Source: Saprolegnia diclina VS20
Lineage: Eukaryota > Oomycota > Saprolegniomycetes > Saprolegniales > Saprolegniaceae
Assembly: GCF_000281045.1 (NCBI RefSeq)
Contig: NW_008246078.1
Coordinates: 789,124 to 853,123, forward strand
Length of the DNA stretch: 64,000 bases
Direction: 5' to 3'
Position numbers and translations under genes: made by a program. The notes under the pieces were generated by a model. It searched no databases. It was given only the letters and a program-made list of their open reading frames with translations, and was not told the DNA's origin. Below, piece by piece: positions 1 to 11,174 of the stretch (its first letter is position 1; each line of letters starts with the position of its first letter).

Positions 1-528
1 TGCCAGAAGACCAAGGTCAGCGTCGGCAAGTCGGTCGACATCCAAGGCGAGAGTGCGCTCCAGAGCGCGCTCGACAAGCAGCCGGTGACGGTCGTCGTCG
101 AGGCTGGCAACAACGTGTGGCGCAACTACAAGAGCGGCGTCGTGCAGAGTTGCCCGGGAGCGCAGTCGGACCACGCCGTGATTGCTGTCGGGTATGGCAC
201 CAAGGACGGCCAGCAGCATTTCAAGATCAAGAACTCGTGGGGCACGGGCTGGGGCGAGCAAGGCTACATCTACCTCAAGCGCGGCGTGAGCAGCAAGGGA
301 ATGTGCAACGTGGCCGAAATGCCGTCGTACCCGGCCCTGAGCGGCAAGTCGCAGCCATCGTCCGAGCCGCAGCCGCCGTCCAAGCCCACGAAGATGCCCC
401 ACGGCAACTGCAACGGCTGCAATGGCTGCTACTACCCGGCCGCGTCGCAGTGCTTGACGGCTGACTACGATAAGAAGTACTGCGAGTACCTTGCCCCCGA
501 GTTCGGCACCCAGTGGTGCACGTCGTAG
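1..528 (+). CDS. Papain-like (C1A) cysteine protease, 3' part only
   Basis: The reading frame is open from base 1 and ends at TAG 526-528, giving 175 visible residues of a protein that starts outside the window. The catalytic His lies in DHAVIAVGYG (visible residue 58) and the Asn in KNSWGTGWGEQGY (residue 78), both classic papain-family motifs; the catalytic Cys is upstream of the window. After the protease fold, a Pro/Ser-rich linker (SSEPQPPSKP) leads to a Cys-rich tail of about 45 residues (GNCNGCNGCYYPA ... QWC), a layout seen in secreted oomycete proteases. It probably acts in the secretory route or outside the cell, but the signal peptide cannot be seen. Family assignment is firm; the role of the Cys-rich tail is unknown. 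Confidence 0.93.
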   Translation, partial: CQKTKVSVGKSVDIQGESALQSALDKQPVTVVVEAGNNVWRNYKSGVVQSCPGAQSDHAVIAVGYGTKDGQQHFKIKNSWGTGWGEQGYIYLKRGVSSKGMCNVAEMPSYPALSGKSQPSSEPQPPSKPTKMPHGNCNGCNGCYYPAASQCLTADYDKKYCEYLAPEFGTQWCTS

Positions 529-991
529 AGCGCTTCCGTCTTGCTTGTACATGTACCTTGCAGGCTGTTATAGATTTGCGTGTGCGGTAATCGACAATGT
601 CCTTAGCTTTTTCTGCTGTAGCTCTGCGAGTAGGGAACCAAGACGCAGGTGCACACCCGCGGGCCAACGGCTGGCTGAGAACGAACAGAGCTACGAGCAC
701 TGTCTGCAGAATCCTGTCACCATGAGGCCACTTGTGCCGGGGCCATTTTCTACTACACACAAGAACGTTCGGTGAACGAGTCCTTGACGTGGGGCATCGA
801 GTGCACGGTTGCCACGGCCTTTACCTAAGGCATCCCTTGTAGGATCACTCTCGGCTCCATTTCTCAAAGCCCTAGCTCGAGCCTATCAACAACTGTCTCG
901 CAGTGCTGCGTTGAAGTCGCACACGGCTGTATCAAGTTGATACTTGTGCGATCGCGACTTTTGTATACGTCTCGGTTTACATGATTTGCCT
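529..991. other. Spacer between convergent genes, no gene seen
   Basis: Stretch between two converging genes. It should hold both 3' untranslated regions. Overlapping ORFs here are shorter than 100 codons and show no recognisable motif. Confidence 0.5.
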
Positions 992-2069
992 CTAAAACTC
1001 GCTCGTTCGGAACGTGGCCGTGGTCTTCTTGGGCGGCGGCGACTCGCCCTGCTCTTGCGTGTCGCGGCGGTACAGTCGCACCTCGCGGGGCTTCTTCACC
1101 TGCTCCTCTTCCTCCATCCACTCGACGAGCGGATAGACAATCACCTTGTCGATGAGCCAAACGCACGTGAACCGCTGGCCTGTCAAGACGTCGTTGGCTA
1201 GCCGATGGTACGTCGCCCAGCCCGTCACGGCAAAGTACGTCGAGAGGACTGCGTCCAGCGTATACGTCTCGCGGCGGGCGAGCGAGCTCACCTAGCATGG
1301 ATCGCATCAGACATGACAAGCACGCTCATGACGTGGCAGAAGGAGGTACCATGGCCGTGATTGCCGTCGTCCACACGATCGACTTGACCCAGTTGACCGG
1401 ACTCTCGACGCGGTGGTAGTACGTGTGCCACACCATGCCGCACATGATGAGGAGCGTCGAGTGACCGCAGTAGATCGTGTCGCGGCACGCCACGAGGCTC
1501 ACGTTGGTCTGCGACCGAATCCACTCGGCGAGGCTCCGGCGTGAGAGCAGAAAGTGCTGGACGACTTCGCGGGCGCTCGGGTTCTTCTCTTCGACGAGGC
1601 ACGTCGGGTTCGAGTCGGGCAGGAAGGTCATGAGCGCGAGGAGCGTCCGCGCCATGAGCAGCGCGGCGTAGATCAAAAGGACCCGGCGCAGAATGATGCT
1701 GCGCATCGGATGCAGAGCGACAAAGGTCACGGTCGCGCCGAGCACGAGCTGCAAGAGAAAGCTCGGCGGGATCGGAATCGACGGCAAAAAGTCGTGGCCG
1801 ACGTCCGGCAAGGCGCTGTGGTGGTTGGGCGTCCGGAAGAACGCGAGCGACTTGACGAGCGCCGAGAGAAAGACGGCGCAGGCGAGAAACATGGCCGAGA
1901 CCGCGAGCCGGCGCGACGTCGGGTAGATGACCGTGATCGCAAAGAAGACGCCGACACTTAAAAGGAAGAAGTGCTGCAAATCGAGCGCATCGCCGATCGC
2001 GACGCCGACCGTCGCGCCATGCAGCCAGCAGCAGACGCAGAGGAAGCTCGTAAAGACCTTGGACACCAT
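992..2069 (-). CDS. Sphingomyelin synthase-like (PAP2-type) membrane protein, two exons
   Basis: Exons 2069-1350 and 1291-992 join across a 58-nt GT...AG intron (1349-1292), giving 339 residues. The chosen ATG at 2069 begins MVSKVFTSFLC; the upstream open frame has no conserved look. About six hydrophobic segments are visible. Near the C-terminal third the protein has CRDTIYCGHST, matching the D3 motif of sphingomyelin synthase/PAP2 enzymes with its catalytic His. Exon 2 opens with ETYTLDAVLSTYFAVTGWAT, matching the D4 motif (H-Y-T-x-D...Y-H), including the Asp and a Tyr-His pair, but with Thr in place of the expected His. The family transfers phosphocholine or phosphoethanolamine head groups onto ceramide in Golgi or plasma membranes. 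Because one triad residue is missing, activity is uncertain. Confidence 0.75.
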
Positions 2070-2755
2070 CCTCGGCGCGTTGCTGTGTGCGGCGACGCCA
2101 ACGGGTCCGGATACAGTGCCAGGTACTTTATCGGAGGGTGTTTTGCTCAAATAAATATTCGGTTTCAATACAATACAAGAAATAAAATACAATAAAAAGC
2201 ATAATGGACAGGGTCCGGATACCAAAAGTGAGTAATTGCCGTAGGCAGTTGCGGGGTGGCCACATGAGCCGACGTTATCACGTACCGCTCCCCATAGCAT
2301 GCGAGGTCGCCGCTGGTCTGTCACTGCTACCGGAAGTCTTCAGAAAGGGTATGCAGACTGGTATGTAGACTGGTATATTCTTGACGTCCACACAGAGGTC
2401 CATGCCGACGACCGGACCCTAACCCTAAGCTCACCCAGGCTCGTCGATGCCGTCCTTAACGTCTTCGAAGAGCTACGGTAGAGACCCTTGCTGGTGTGAA
2501 TAGTGTATGGGGATACTTGTGATGTGTTTCTCGTCTGCCTGCCGATGAGATGTTGCAATGGCCCAGAGACTCGGAGAGATCTTGGCGTCGGTCGATCACC
2601 AGAGATAGGACCTCTCCAAGCGCCTCGTCTTGCTACTGGAGTCTACCTTCATGGGTCGCTTGTGGATGCTTCCATAATAAAGCCAAGTAGACGAAACAAA
2701 AGCCATGTATTAAGAGGATCCGTGTGACCTGAACTAGAAGCTATGACGAGGTCGT
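2070..2755. other. Spacer upstream of the sphingomyelin synthase-like gene
   Basis: Contains an AT-rich patch (about 2148-2205, many AATAAAAT-like words) that could be promoter or 3' untranslated sequence, and a two-unit CCCTAA run at 2417-2428. No convincing coding sequence. Confidence 0.4.
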
Positions 2756-4582
2756 TTACCGGCGGCCCGTGTGGAACTTGTACAAGATGAACGCAAAGAT
2801 GAGCTGGAAGAGCACCGTGTACGCGGCGAGGATGCCCATGTTGCGGTTCACGTCGACTTTTTCAAAGCCGTAGCGGACCAGAATCGCCTTGGCCGTCGCA
2901 TCGGTCGCTTGCATCGGGTTGAAGTGTGTATACACAAATGACTCGAACGAGTACGTGTGGAATGCCATGTAGTACGCCCAGATCCAGTAGTCGGGGATCG
3001 CGTGCTTGGGCACCATGAAGCCTTCGCAGAGCATAAACATCCCAAAGAGACCCGCGCCGAGCGCAATGCCGATAATGTAGTGGGGCACGGCCGCGGCAAT
3101 GACGCACATGAGCGACTCGGCAGCGACAAGCGACAAGAAGAGGTTGAGGAAGAAGTACCCAAAGCCGTTGAGATCCGCGAGCAGCACAACGAGCGTCGTC
3201 GAGAGGATCGAGATGAGCGCGATACCGGGCAAAGCAGCAAGCAAATTCGCAAAGACGTAGCTGCCGACGTGGAGGCCTTGGTTGGCGCGTTCACGGACAA
3301 ACACGGCGCGTTGCTCGATAAAGAAGGGCAGCACCGCCACGCTCATAAAGACGAGGAACGCTTGGACGTAGAAGAGCATCGGCAGCAGATCTTCCTTTGT
3401 CAAGTCCGTGTTGGTGTGCAAGTACATGGTGCCGACCATGAACGAGAGCATGATGTACATAAAGAGCCGGACCCAGTAGATGCCCGGGTTGCGGATATTG
3501 TCGAGCGTGTTGCGGTGCATGAGCACCATCCACTGCGTCAAGCCCGACGCGCCTTGGCTCAGCACCTTCTTGGGCAAGAGTGTCGACGCCGCGTGGCGGT
3601 CGGCTTCAATGGCGCGGACAATGCCGTTGCAGAGCTCGCTCGACGCATACGACTTGACGAACGCGGGCACATCGGCGTGGCCCTCAAAGTCCGTGTTGAC
3701 CAAACTCACAAAGTACTCGGCCGGGTTCGTATAGAGCGGACACGGGTAGTTGAGCGACTCAAAGTGGGTGAGCGCAGCGGCCGGCGACCCATAAAACACC
3801 GTGCTACCCTCGACGAGGATCGAGACAGTCGAAAACATGTTGTACACCTCGGCCGACGGCTGGTGGATCGTGCAGACGACCGTGCGGCCCGCGGCGCAGA
3901 GCTTGGCAATGTACTTCATAATGTGGTACGTCGACGCCGAGTCAAGACCGGACGTGGGCTCGTCGAGCAGCAAAATTGACGGATTCGTCAAAAGTGCAAT
4001 CGCAATCGAGAGACGGCGCTTTTGGCCGCCGGAAATGCCCTTGAAGAAGAGGTCGCCGACACGCGTGTTGGCGCAGCTTGTCAGACCCATGTCTGAGATC
4101 GCAGCCTGCACACGCTCTTCCTGAACCGCATGCGCATCCTGGAGCGAAATCTTGGCCGCAAACCGTAGCGTCTCGAGCACCGTGAAAGACCCGAGGAGCG
4201 AGTCTTCTTGGGCCACGTACGTTGCCATCTTGCGGAACGACGACGAGTGGCGCGTGTGGCCGTTGACTTCGATGTTGCCTTCGATCGTACCGCTCGAGAC
4301 ACGGTCGGCGAGGATGTCGAGGAGCGTCGTCTTGCCGCTGCCGGACGGACCCATGATGGCCGTGAGCTGGCCGGGCGAGACGTGGCCGTGGATGTTCTTG
4401 AGGATCGTCTTGGGCGGGCCGTTCTTGCCGAGGAGCGTCGTGGGCTGGACCGTGTAGCGCAAGTTGTGCCAGCTCAAGGTCGCGGGGTCGACGCTCTCAT
4501 GATGCGTCTCGCCGTTGACGGCGAGCGTGAACGGCGTCTCGAGCGTCGAGAGGAACTTGCTGTTGTCGCTCGGCGTCTCCAT
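2756..4582 (-). CDS. ABCG-family half ABC transporter
   Basis: A single 608-residue open frame with the ABCG order: nucleotide-binding domain first, membrane domain second. Walker A GPSGSGKTT is at residues 78-86, the ABC signature ISGGQKRR at 183-190, and Walker B LLLDEPTSGLD at 204-214. From about residue 370 onward there are six hydrophobic segments ending in a short basic tail (KFHTGRR). Half-size ABCG (White/WBC) proteins work as dimers and export lipids, sterols or drugs across the plasma membrane; the substrate cannot be told from sequence. The ATG at 4582 is preceded by a gene-poor region. No intron is needed. Assignment to the family is secure. Confidence 0.96.
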   Translation of the reverse strand: METPSDNSKFLSTLETPFTLAVNGETHHESVDPATLSWHNLRYTVQPTTLLGKNGPPKTILKNIHGHVSPGQLTAIMGPSGSGKTTLLDILADRVSSGTIEGNIEVNGHTRHSSSFRKMATYVAQEDSLLGSFTVLETLRFAAKISLQDAHAVQEERVQAAISDMGLTSCANTRVGDLFFKGISGGQKRRLSIAIALLTNPSILLLDEPTSGLDSASTYHIMKYIAKLCAAGRTVVCTIHQPSAEVYNMFSTVSILVEGSTVFYGSPAAALTHFESLNYPCPLYTNPAEYFVSLVNTDFEGHADVPAFVKSYASSELCNGIVRAIEADRHAASTLLPKKVLSQGASGLTQWMVLMHRNTLDNIRNPGIYWVRLFMYIMLSFMVGTMYLHTNTDLTKEDLLPMLFYVQAFLVFMSVAVLPFFIEQRAVFVRERANQGLHVGSYVFANLLAALPGIALISILSTTLVVLLADLNGFGYFFLNLFLSLVAAESLMCVIAAAVPHYIIGIALGAGLFGMFMLCEGFMVPKHAIPDYWIWAYYMAFHTYSFESFVYTHFNPMQATDATAKAILVRYGFEKVDVNRNMGILAAYTVLFQLIFAFILYKFHTGRR

Positions 4583-7196
4583 CCGACCACTTGGCTATTT
4601 CACTGGCAATCTCAAAGTGAATTAGCCGGTCGTTGGTCGCCAAAAAATAGCCAAAAATCCACGTCCCTTGGCAATGCACCTGTCAGTGTCCCACATCAAG
4701 AATTTCTGCGCGTGGAAAATGGTGGAAAATGTTGGCCAATCGGAGCGGGCGATTTTACAATTATGTGCAATCTCAAGTGCAATCTCAACCTGCAATCTGA
4801 AACGGTGGCTACTCGTACTGTACATGCGTCGAGGCCAACACGTCGCTGGCGAAAGGATAGCAGGCTAGCCCCGTGAAAGAACGTGAGCGATGCCTGCGAG
4901 GTAGCGTGTGGCGTTTAGGACAGGCCATGTGAAAAAAGTGTAAAACGCAGTGTAAAACTCCTTCCGCTTCCAGCTGGGGGCGTCGAACGTCGAAGCTGTG
5001 CGACCAACGGCACATCTGGTGCCACCACGTTACTGCCCCGCATGACGAATCGGGCTTGCTGCCGTGAGCTGCGTGATCAAACGCAAGCCGACAGCGTCGC
5101 CTGCGTACAGTATGCTTGAGCAAACACGCATAACGTGGCAAGGATGAGATGAAACCTTGGCCGCAGAGACTCTTGCTTGGCAAGGCACGAATTAGAACGG
5201 CGGTGAATCGTGAAGCGTTGGCGGTTGAGCGCTTTTCGCGACAAAAAATAGAAAAAAAAAGATATAAAACCGTCAAACTAAATTGACTGGAAACAATTGC
5301 GTAAAGTCTGCCCTCACGAAATGAAGGCCTGCGTATCGTCCTCCTGACGCTGTCCACTTCGACGTGCACTTGCACTGCTCGGAAGACGCTCACGTCGGCT
5401 GCTGCCGTCATCGATGGTAGCGTAGCGACATTGCACTGGTATTTGTCAGGGTGGAAATGATAGCCGCTAAACAACGAAATTTGCTCGAAAAAGCTCTTCC
5501 TGGCACAGTGCCGAAGCAAGAGCCCCGACCGCGCGCCCTCAGCTTGACGTACCGGCCAAACCTTTACGAGCGCACTAGGAAGTCCACCATCTTCACTATA
5601 TAATTTCATGTTAATAACTCATTTCAACAACAGTGCCGAAGCATCCGCCAGTCACTGCTGGAGGCTACTACTAGTACTAGTACCTGGTAGTACGGAGAAG
5701 GTGTTGGGACCGAAGTCAGTCCATACAAGACTTGAGCCGTGGCCATCCATCCAGGGCAAGAGCTGGGGCGAGACGCTAGGTGTGACGGCCGCGCTGTCAA
5801 ATCGTTCTTTCTCAAGCGGTCGCCACCCGTCGTCGCACGCCAGTACGAGTCGACGCGTCGTCACGTCTAGAGAGTATCTTGGAGATGCAGCCGATGGCTG
5901 TCCTCGCTCGATGGCTTGTCCACACACTGCTACTCACAACGATCTTACGAGCGCGTGGTTGCCTCGTTGCAAGGTCGACGGTACGTTGCGTACACCCACA
6001 TCTATAGTCTTTCTTCCCGTTTAGAGACGCCGCTAAATAAACACCAAACGAATTGGTTCCGCTCGATCGTCGAGCCTGCATCTGCACGTTAAGACGGACG
6101 CTGGAGCAGCGTTCGAGTAGCCACGAGACACAACCACGGTGGCACGATGGACGCCCGCGGTTCTTGTCGGCCGCTGGCTCTTGCTACGTTTCTCGTACCA
6201 ATCGCCTTTAGCAAGCAAGAGATGCCGTATTAGTCTCGGAGACGTCCACTCTGCACTGTCGACGCCCGCGTAGACACAAGGCGCGTGGGTGACACGTCCA
6301 ACTCCGCGTACAGTGTACGGTAGTTGGTGGCTTGGGGCGTTTTCATTTGGTGGCTAGCGCGTGATCGCACGCCTGATGTGCCAGCGACAGGCAAGGTAGA
6401 GGACCTGTCAGTATCTTTGCCGTGGCGGTTTGGCCGTCCATTGCTCAAAAATTGCTCCGAGAGTGATCGGCTCGGAGGCGCCATGAGCATTAGCTACGAA
6501 CCAAGCGTCGAACGCGGTGTCGCCTCGCTCAGGACAGCCTCGTTCGTCGGCCATCGCGAACGTACGACAGTGTCTGCTTGGTGTCTACGCAACTCCATTA
6601 GCATCAGCATCGGCGTCGATGGCGCCGACAAGCGCCTGCTCCGCCACTGTGCCTCTGCACATCACGGCACCTGCGCTTGAATTAATGCATGGCAATTTTT
6701 TGATAAATAGCGAATAATTTGCCGCCAAATGTGTGTTGAAGGCGTGTCCCACACCATGCCTCCATTAATATCACCAACTATAATATCTTTCCACCAAACT
6801 GCAAGGTCGCAGCCAGAGCGCCCGTACCTTTGATTCTCCCGGAACTGGGTGAAGATGATGACGCCCGCTCCATCGCCCAACCGCAGTCGCACGAACATGC
6901 GACCTTTATCGCCGTGGCGGCATCAACGCCAGCGTTCCGACAACGTTGTGCTTTGTGTGCTTGCTCGCTCTCCATGAAGCACGCAACCTCGTCCATGTAC
7001 CGGTGGTAGAGGTATGGGTCGGGCCAGTAGGGCTGCCGACCAGATGTTGTATAGACCGAGAGTCGACCTCCTCCGCGTGCGCAACGGCAAAGAGCCATCA
7101 GATTCGCATGCAGCTTGAAATAGAAAACGCCACTGTGGGACGCGCAAAGGGCCCTGCATATTTTTCGATCATTTTGCGTTTAGCAACACACTCAGC
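4583..7196. other. 2.6 kb gene-poor region
   Basis: The longest stretch without a credible gene. Several ORFs up to 266 codons exist (for example 4809-5609 minus), but they lack domains, low-complexity logic or motif similarity. The part next to the ABCG start contains repeated GTGCAATCTCAA-like words (4763-4796) and a CCAAT box (GGCCAATCGG, about 4734). Between 5230 and 5300 it is AT-rich. Nothing recognisable as a transposon. Confidence 0.4.
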
Positions 7197-9452
7197 ATGT
7201 CGACTGATCAAGTCGCGCTACTTCAGCGACTCGGCGCCTCCGAGATGGGTGACATGGACGTCATTGCGACGCCGTTTGGCGAGCGTCACCTCGTGTACGC
7301 CGACTACGTCGCGTCCGGCCGGTCGGTGGACTTTATCGAAGCCACGATCGCGCAAAAGATGCTGCCGCTGTACGCCAACACGCACACCGAGACGTCGCAC
7401 TGCGGGCACCAGATGAACCAGTGGCGCACCCAAGCCCGCGAGTACATTGCGTCCCAGGTCGGCGCCGACCCCGCCGCGGACGTCGTGTACGCTCATTTTC
7501 TCTATGTTCATTTTCCACTTTTCTCATGCCACTACGTTCTTAGGCTATTTACGGGCGCGGGCTGCACGGGTGCCATCAACCTTCTCGTCGGCCGTCTCGC
7601 GCGGCTCTACAAGCTCAGCCGCGCAGTGGTCTTTATGGGACCCTACGAGCACCACTCGAACGACTTGGTGTGGCGCGAGTCGGGCGCCAAGATTGTCCGG
7701 TAAGCCCACTTTGCACTTGCAAGTGCAATCTGAATCTCGAAATGTAGGATTCGGCCCGGCAAAGGCGGTGGCGTCGACCTCACGCATCTCAAGCACTGCC
7801 TAGAAAAGTTTCGTCGCCGCGCGCTCCTCATCGGCACCTTCTCGGCCGCGTCCAACATTACGGGCATCACGACCGAGACGGTGCCGGTGACGCAGCTCCT
7901 CAAGTCCTACGGCGCCCTTGCGCTTTGGGACTATGCGGCTGCCGCGCCCTACATGCCCATTGACATGCACGAAGGCGGTGTCGCTAAAGATGCCATCTTC
8001 TTCTCGGTGCACAAGTTCCTCGGCGGCCCGGGCACCCCCGGTGTCCTCGTCGTGAAGCGGTCGCTGTTTACTCAACCGACTCGGAGTGGTGTCCCACCGA
8101 CGACGCCGTCGCCGTGCACCGGGGCATCGGCGGCAAGCGACTCGGCGCACACGAGCTCTGGCGGCCCTGAGAGCAGCGAAGGTGGCAGCTCCGAGCTCGA
8201 TGCGACCAACACGTCTCGCACCGGCACAAGCAGCAGCACGACCACCAACACTCAGCTCTCGGCGCGCAACACGACGCTGCATTCGACCGTCGTACGCGGC
8301 GTGCGCAAGGCCATGGCCAAGAAGACCGCCAAGATGAACGACGTGCCAGTCGTGCCCGGTGGTGGCACCGTCTTCCTCGTGTCACGTCGGACACACCAGT
8401 ACGTCGACGATATCGCCGAGCGCGAAGAAGGTGGCACCCCGGACATTGTCGGCGCGCTCCGGGCCGCGATGGTCTTTCAGCTCAAGGCGACGCTCGGTGT
8501 CGCGTTTCTCGAGAGCCAAGAGCATGCGATTGCGACGCGCGTTCAAACGTCGCTCGGGTCGCACCCCAACATTGTCTTGCTCGGCGACCCGTCGGCGCCC
8601 CGGCTCCCAACGTTTTCGTTCTTGATCCGCCACGAGACGCTCTTCTTACACCCGCAATTTGTGTCGCGCCTCCTGAGCGACCTCTTTGGCATCCAGTCGC
8701 GCTCGGGCTGCGCGTGCGCCGGACCGTACGGCGCGCTCCTCTTCCAAATGCCGGACGAGCTCGCGCATATTCTGTTTTCGCTCATGCAGCGCAAGGCGCT
8801 CTTCATCAAGCCCGGCTTTACGCGCCTCAACTTTCCCGTCTACTGGTCGGGCGAGCGGGAAGCGTTTGTCGTCGACGCGATTCGGTTCGTCGCCGACCAT
8901 GGCTGGCGCTTCGTGCCGCTCTACGACCAGTGCCTGAGCACGGGTGTGTACACGTACCGGGGCGGCGCGCCCGAGCTCACGCCGCTCACGGATATCTTTG
9001 CCGATCTCGCCAGCTTTACGATGCCGGCAACGACGACGACCAAGCCGGTGGTTGACGAAGCAAGTGTCTTTGCGCGCGCCATGGGAAGCGCGCGCGGCCT
9101 CGCGTCCGAGCTCAAGGCCGCGCCGCGATCGCGTTACTCGCTGCCGGACCCCGAGTACCTCGTCGATCCGGTCGAGGTGCTCAAAGAGCTTGCGGGCTGC
9201 AAGCATGAAAACATGCGCCACTTTTGCTGGTTCCTCACGAGCCACGACGTGCTGCGCAAGGTGTTCAAGAACGTGACGCCGGACCGCGTCAGTGTCTTTC
9301 GACCGCTCTTCAACAACATGGTGAGCCGCTGGCCCGCGGCGCTGACGACCAAGGAGCTCAAGGCGCTCAACAAGGTCGCGTACATGGAAGCCGACAAAGT
9401 CCACTCGATCTATGGCCCCCGCATCGTGCAGAAACTCATGGGCTTCAAGTAA
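7197..9452 (+). CDS. Class V aminotransferase / cysteine desulfurase-like protein, three exons
   Basis: Exons 7197-7486, 7544-7699 and 7748-9452 join over introns of 57 and 48 nt to give 716 residues. The PLP-binding Lys is K238 in FFSVHKFLGGPGTPG; upstream are TETSHCGHQMNQWR, FTGAGCTGAINLL and GPYEHHSNDLVWRESG, all typical of the NifS/Csd branch of fold-type I enzymes. GGGTVFLVSRRTHQYVDD and EREEGGTPDIVGALR follow, and a Cys-containing SGCACAGPYG loop. Between about residues 255 and 340 there is a Ser/Thr-rich low-complexity insert, and a C-terminal extension of roughly 120 residues with no recognised domain. The family removes sulfur from cysteine or handles related amino acids; the exact substrate is unknown. 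The first intron is a multiple of three and has no stop, so retention would leave an open frame. Confidence 0.88.
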
Positions 9453-10206
9453 CTCGATTGCGTGTACCAGCGTCCTTACCTAACCCTACTACTAGTATTT
9501 GTCAGTTCGTCGTCTCTCCTTCTTCTACTAGTTGTGTGTTATTCGATACAGAAGACTGCGTGTTGCATTCGCCTTGCAGAACATGCATCTCTAAGCGTCG
9601 TCACCTTCCGTCGTTGACTGTTTAGTCTCTAGTTAGTCTTCGTTTAGTCAGTCGTGTTGAGCGTATAGGTGCGAACTGTGGCAATGGCTTGGTGACGCAG
9701 GTGCGTCCGAGCTTGGCTTCATAGCGAAGAGACAGCGACGCCCGGGACAGAGCCATGCCTACTGCTTGGCATTACTTGTCGATTGCATGACAGTTGATGG
9801 TGGCATCACGTTTGACGGCGGCACGCGAGATCTGGTTCTGTACACTGGTTCGGGTGCAAGCAGCGTAACACTTGCTTCATCCACTGCCGTGGGCAACGGC
9901 TGGCGCCGGTACCGCAAAAGAAGACGGCTCGGCCAGTGGCTCGCCTGCCTGTCGGTGCCTGGGTTCACTACCGTCCGACCTCGCGCTGACCAGGTACATG
10001 TTGACGCATGTGGCCTACGCTGACATACCTCTAGTAGCTCCTGGTAGTACAAGCGACGACAATACTGTATATGCCAAGTAGAGCGATTGCGTGCTGATGC
10101 ATCAAGCACGCTAGCGACACAGAACGTTCGTCGACCGTGCAGCGGATCGTGGACTTCAACTTGGCTTCCGGATACTGAATGCATATCCGGCGTGCAATCT
10201 TGGCAA
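9453..10206. other. Spacer, no gene seen
   Basis: Lies between two genes read in the same direction. No conserved ORF. A long minus-strand ORF covering 9759-10772 is antisense to the next gene and looks like a shadow. Confidence 0.4.
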
Positions 10207-10995
10207 ATGAAGGACGAGGTCGACGAGCGCTCCAAGCACCTGTGGAACACGCTGCACCTCATTGAGCGCAACCTCAAGCTGCTCGCCGAGGCGATCGAGG
10301 CGACGACGACCTTCCGCGAGGCCCGCGATGCGCATGCGGCCAAGCTGGCCAAGGCCTTTGACGACTGTGCCATCACCGAGCCCTGCATGGCAGTGCACAC
10401 GGTGCTGGCTGCCATGGGCGATGCGACGCGGACGCTGAGCACCGAGACGCACGAGATTATGGTCGTACGCCCCGAACAGACGGCGATCGTCGAGCTCACG
10501 CAGATCCAGGACTGGGGCGTGGTGCCCATGAAGCGGCTCCTCGAAGACCGCGACAAGGCGATCAAGGCCATCGCCAAGCTCCAGCGCGACGTCGACGAAA
10601 AGACTATCGTCCTCGGCGGCAACAAGGAGCGCGAGAAGCGCGCGCGGCTCCTGACCGACCAAAAGCGCCGGGTCGACAACGTCAACGCGCTTCTCGAGCT
10701 GCATTGGAAGCGCTTCGAGTTCTTCCGCGTCACCAAGATGAAGGTAGATGATACCTTCTGCTTCTTCGACACGCAGGTGCAAGCGAGCGTAGCGGGTCAT
10801 GAGCGAAATGGCGCGGGCGCAGCTGTACTACCACTGCAAAGGCGTCGAGTGCTTTACCATTCCGTGTCGGGCAACACCGCTCATCGACCCGAAGGACGCC
10901 GCCGCCGTACGTAGCCATCATCTGCCACTAGCATCAGCTTCCTCATGACTTAGGAGGTCTCGCTGGATGCACAGCCCGCCAATGTCAAGCCATGA
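10207..10995 (+). CDS. Helical, BAR-domain-like protein, three exons
   Basis: I predict exons 10207-10743, 10793-10906 and 10954-10995 (introns of 49 and 47 nt, both phase 0), giving 230 residues. The protein is almost entirely alpha-helical and charged: an N-terminal helix (LWNTLHLIERNLKLLAEA), a central repeated Lys/Arg/Glu pattern (DRDKAIKAIAKLQRDVDEK, NKEREKRARLL) and a closing helix (MSEMARAQLYYHCKGVE). This order and length resemble a BAR domain of the arfaptin/FAM92 type, which bends membranes as a dimer. The similarity is one of pattern, so the call is tentative. An upstream exon cannot be excluded; the ATG at 10207 is the first that fits the helix start. Confidence 0.6.
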
Positions 10996-11174
10996 GAGCC
11001 ACCAAACCATCTACACGTGTCGATACCTAGCCCTCGCCGCAAGGTCCAAGAGGTGGCAGCCTCGGGTCTCTCGCATTCACTGCTTATAATGCATGCTTCT
11101 ACATCTTGTCTACTTTGTACTAGAACGAGCCACGCACTTCGTACCCATGTGCGTTCAGTGTAGGTCGTCGTCGC

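Noticed and set aside
2417-2428. CCCTAACCCTAA as an interstitial telomere
   Set aside because: Only two units, which is expected by chance; no sign of a chromosome end or fusion.
4809-5609. 266-codon minus-strand ORF
   Set aside because: No domain, no compositional bias typical of coding here, irregular codon use and no shared similarity to neighbours; long chance ORFs are common in this GC-rich sequence.
9759-10772. 337-codon minus-strand ORF
   Set aside because: It is antisense to the BAR-like gene, Ser/Arg-rich, and mirrors its codon pattern, so it is a shadow frame.
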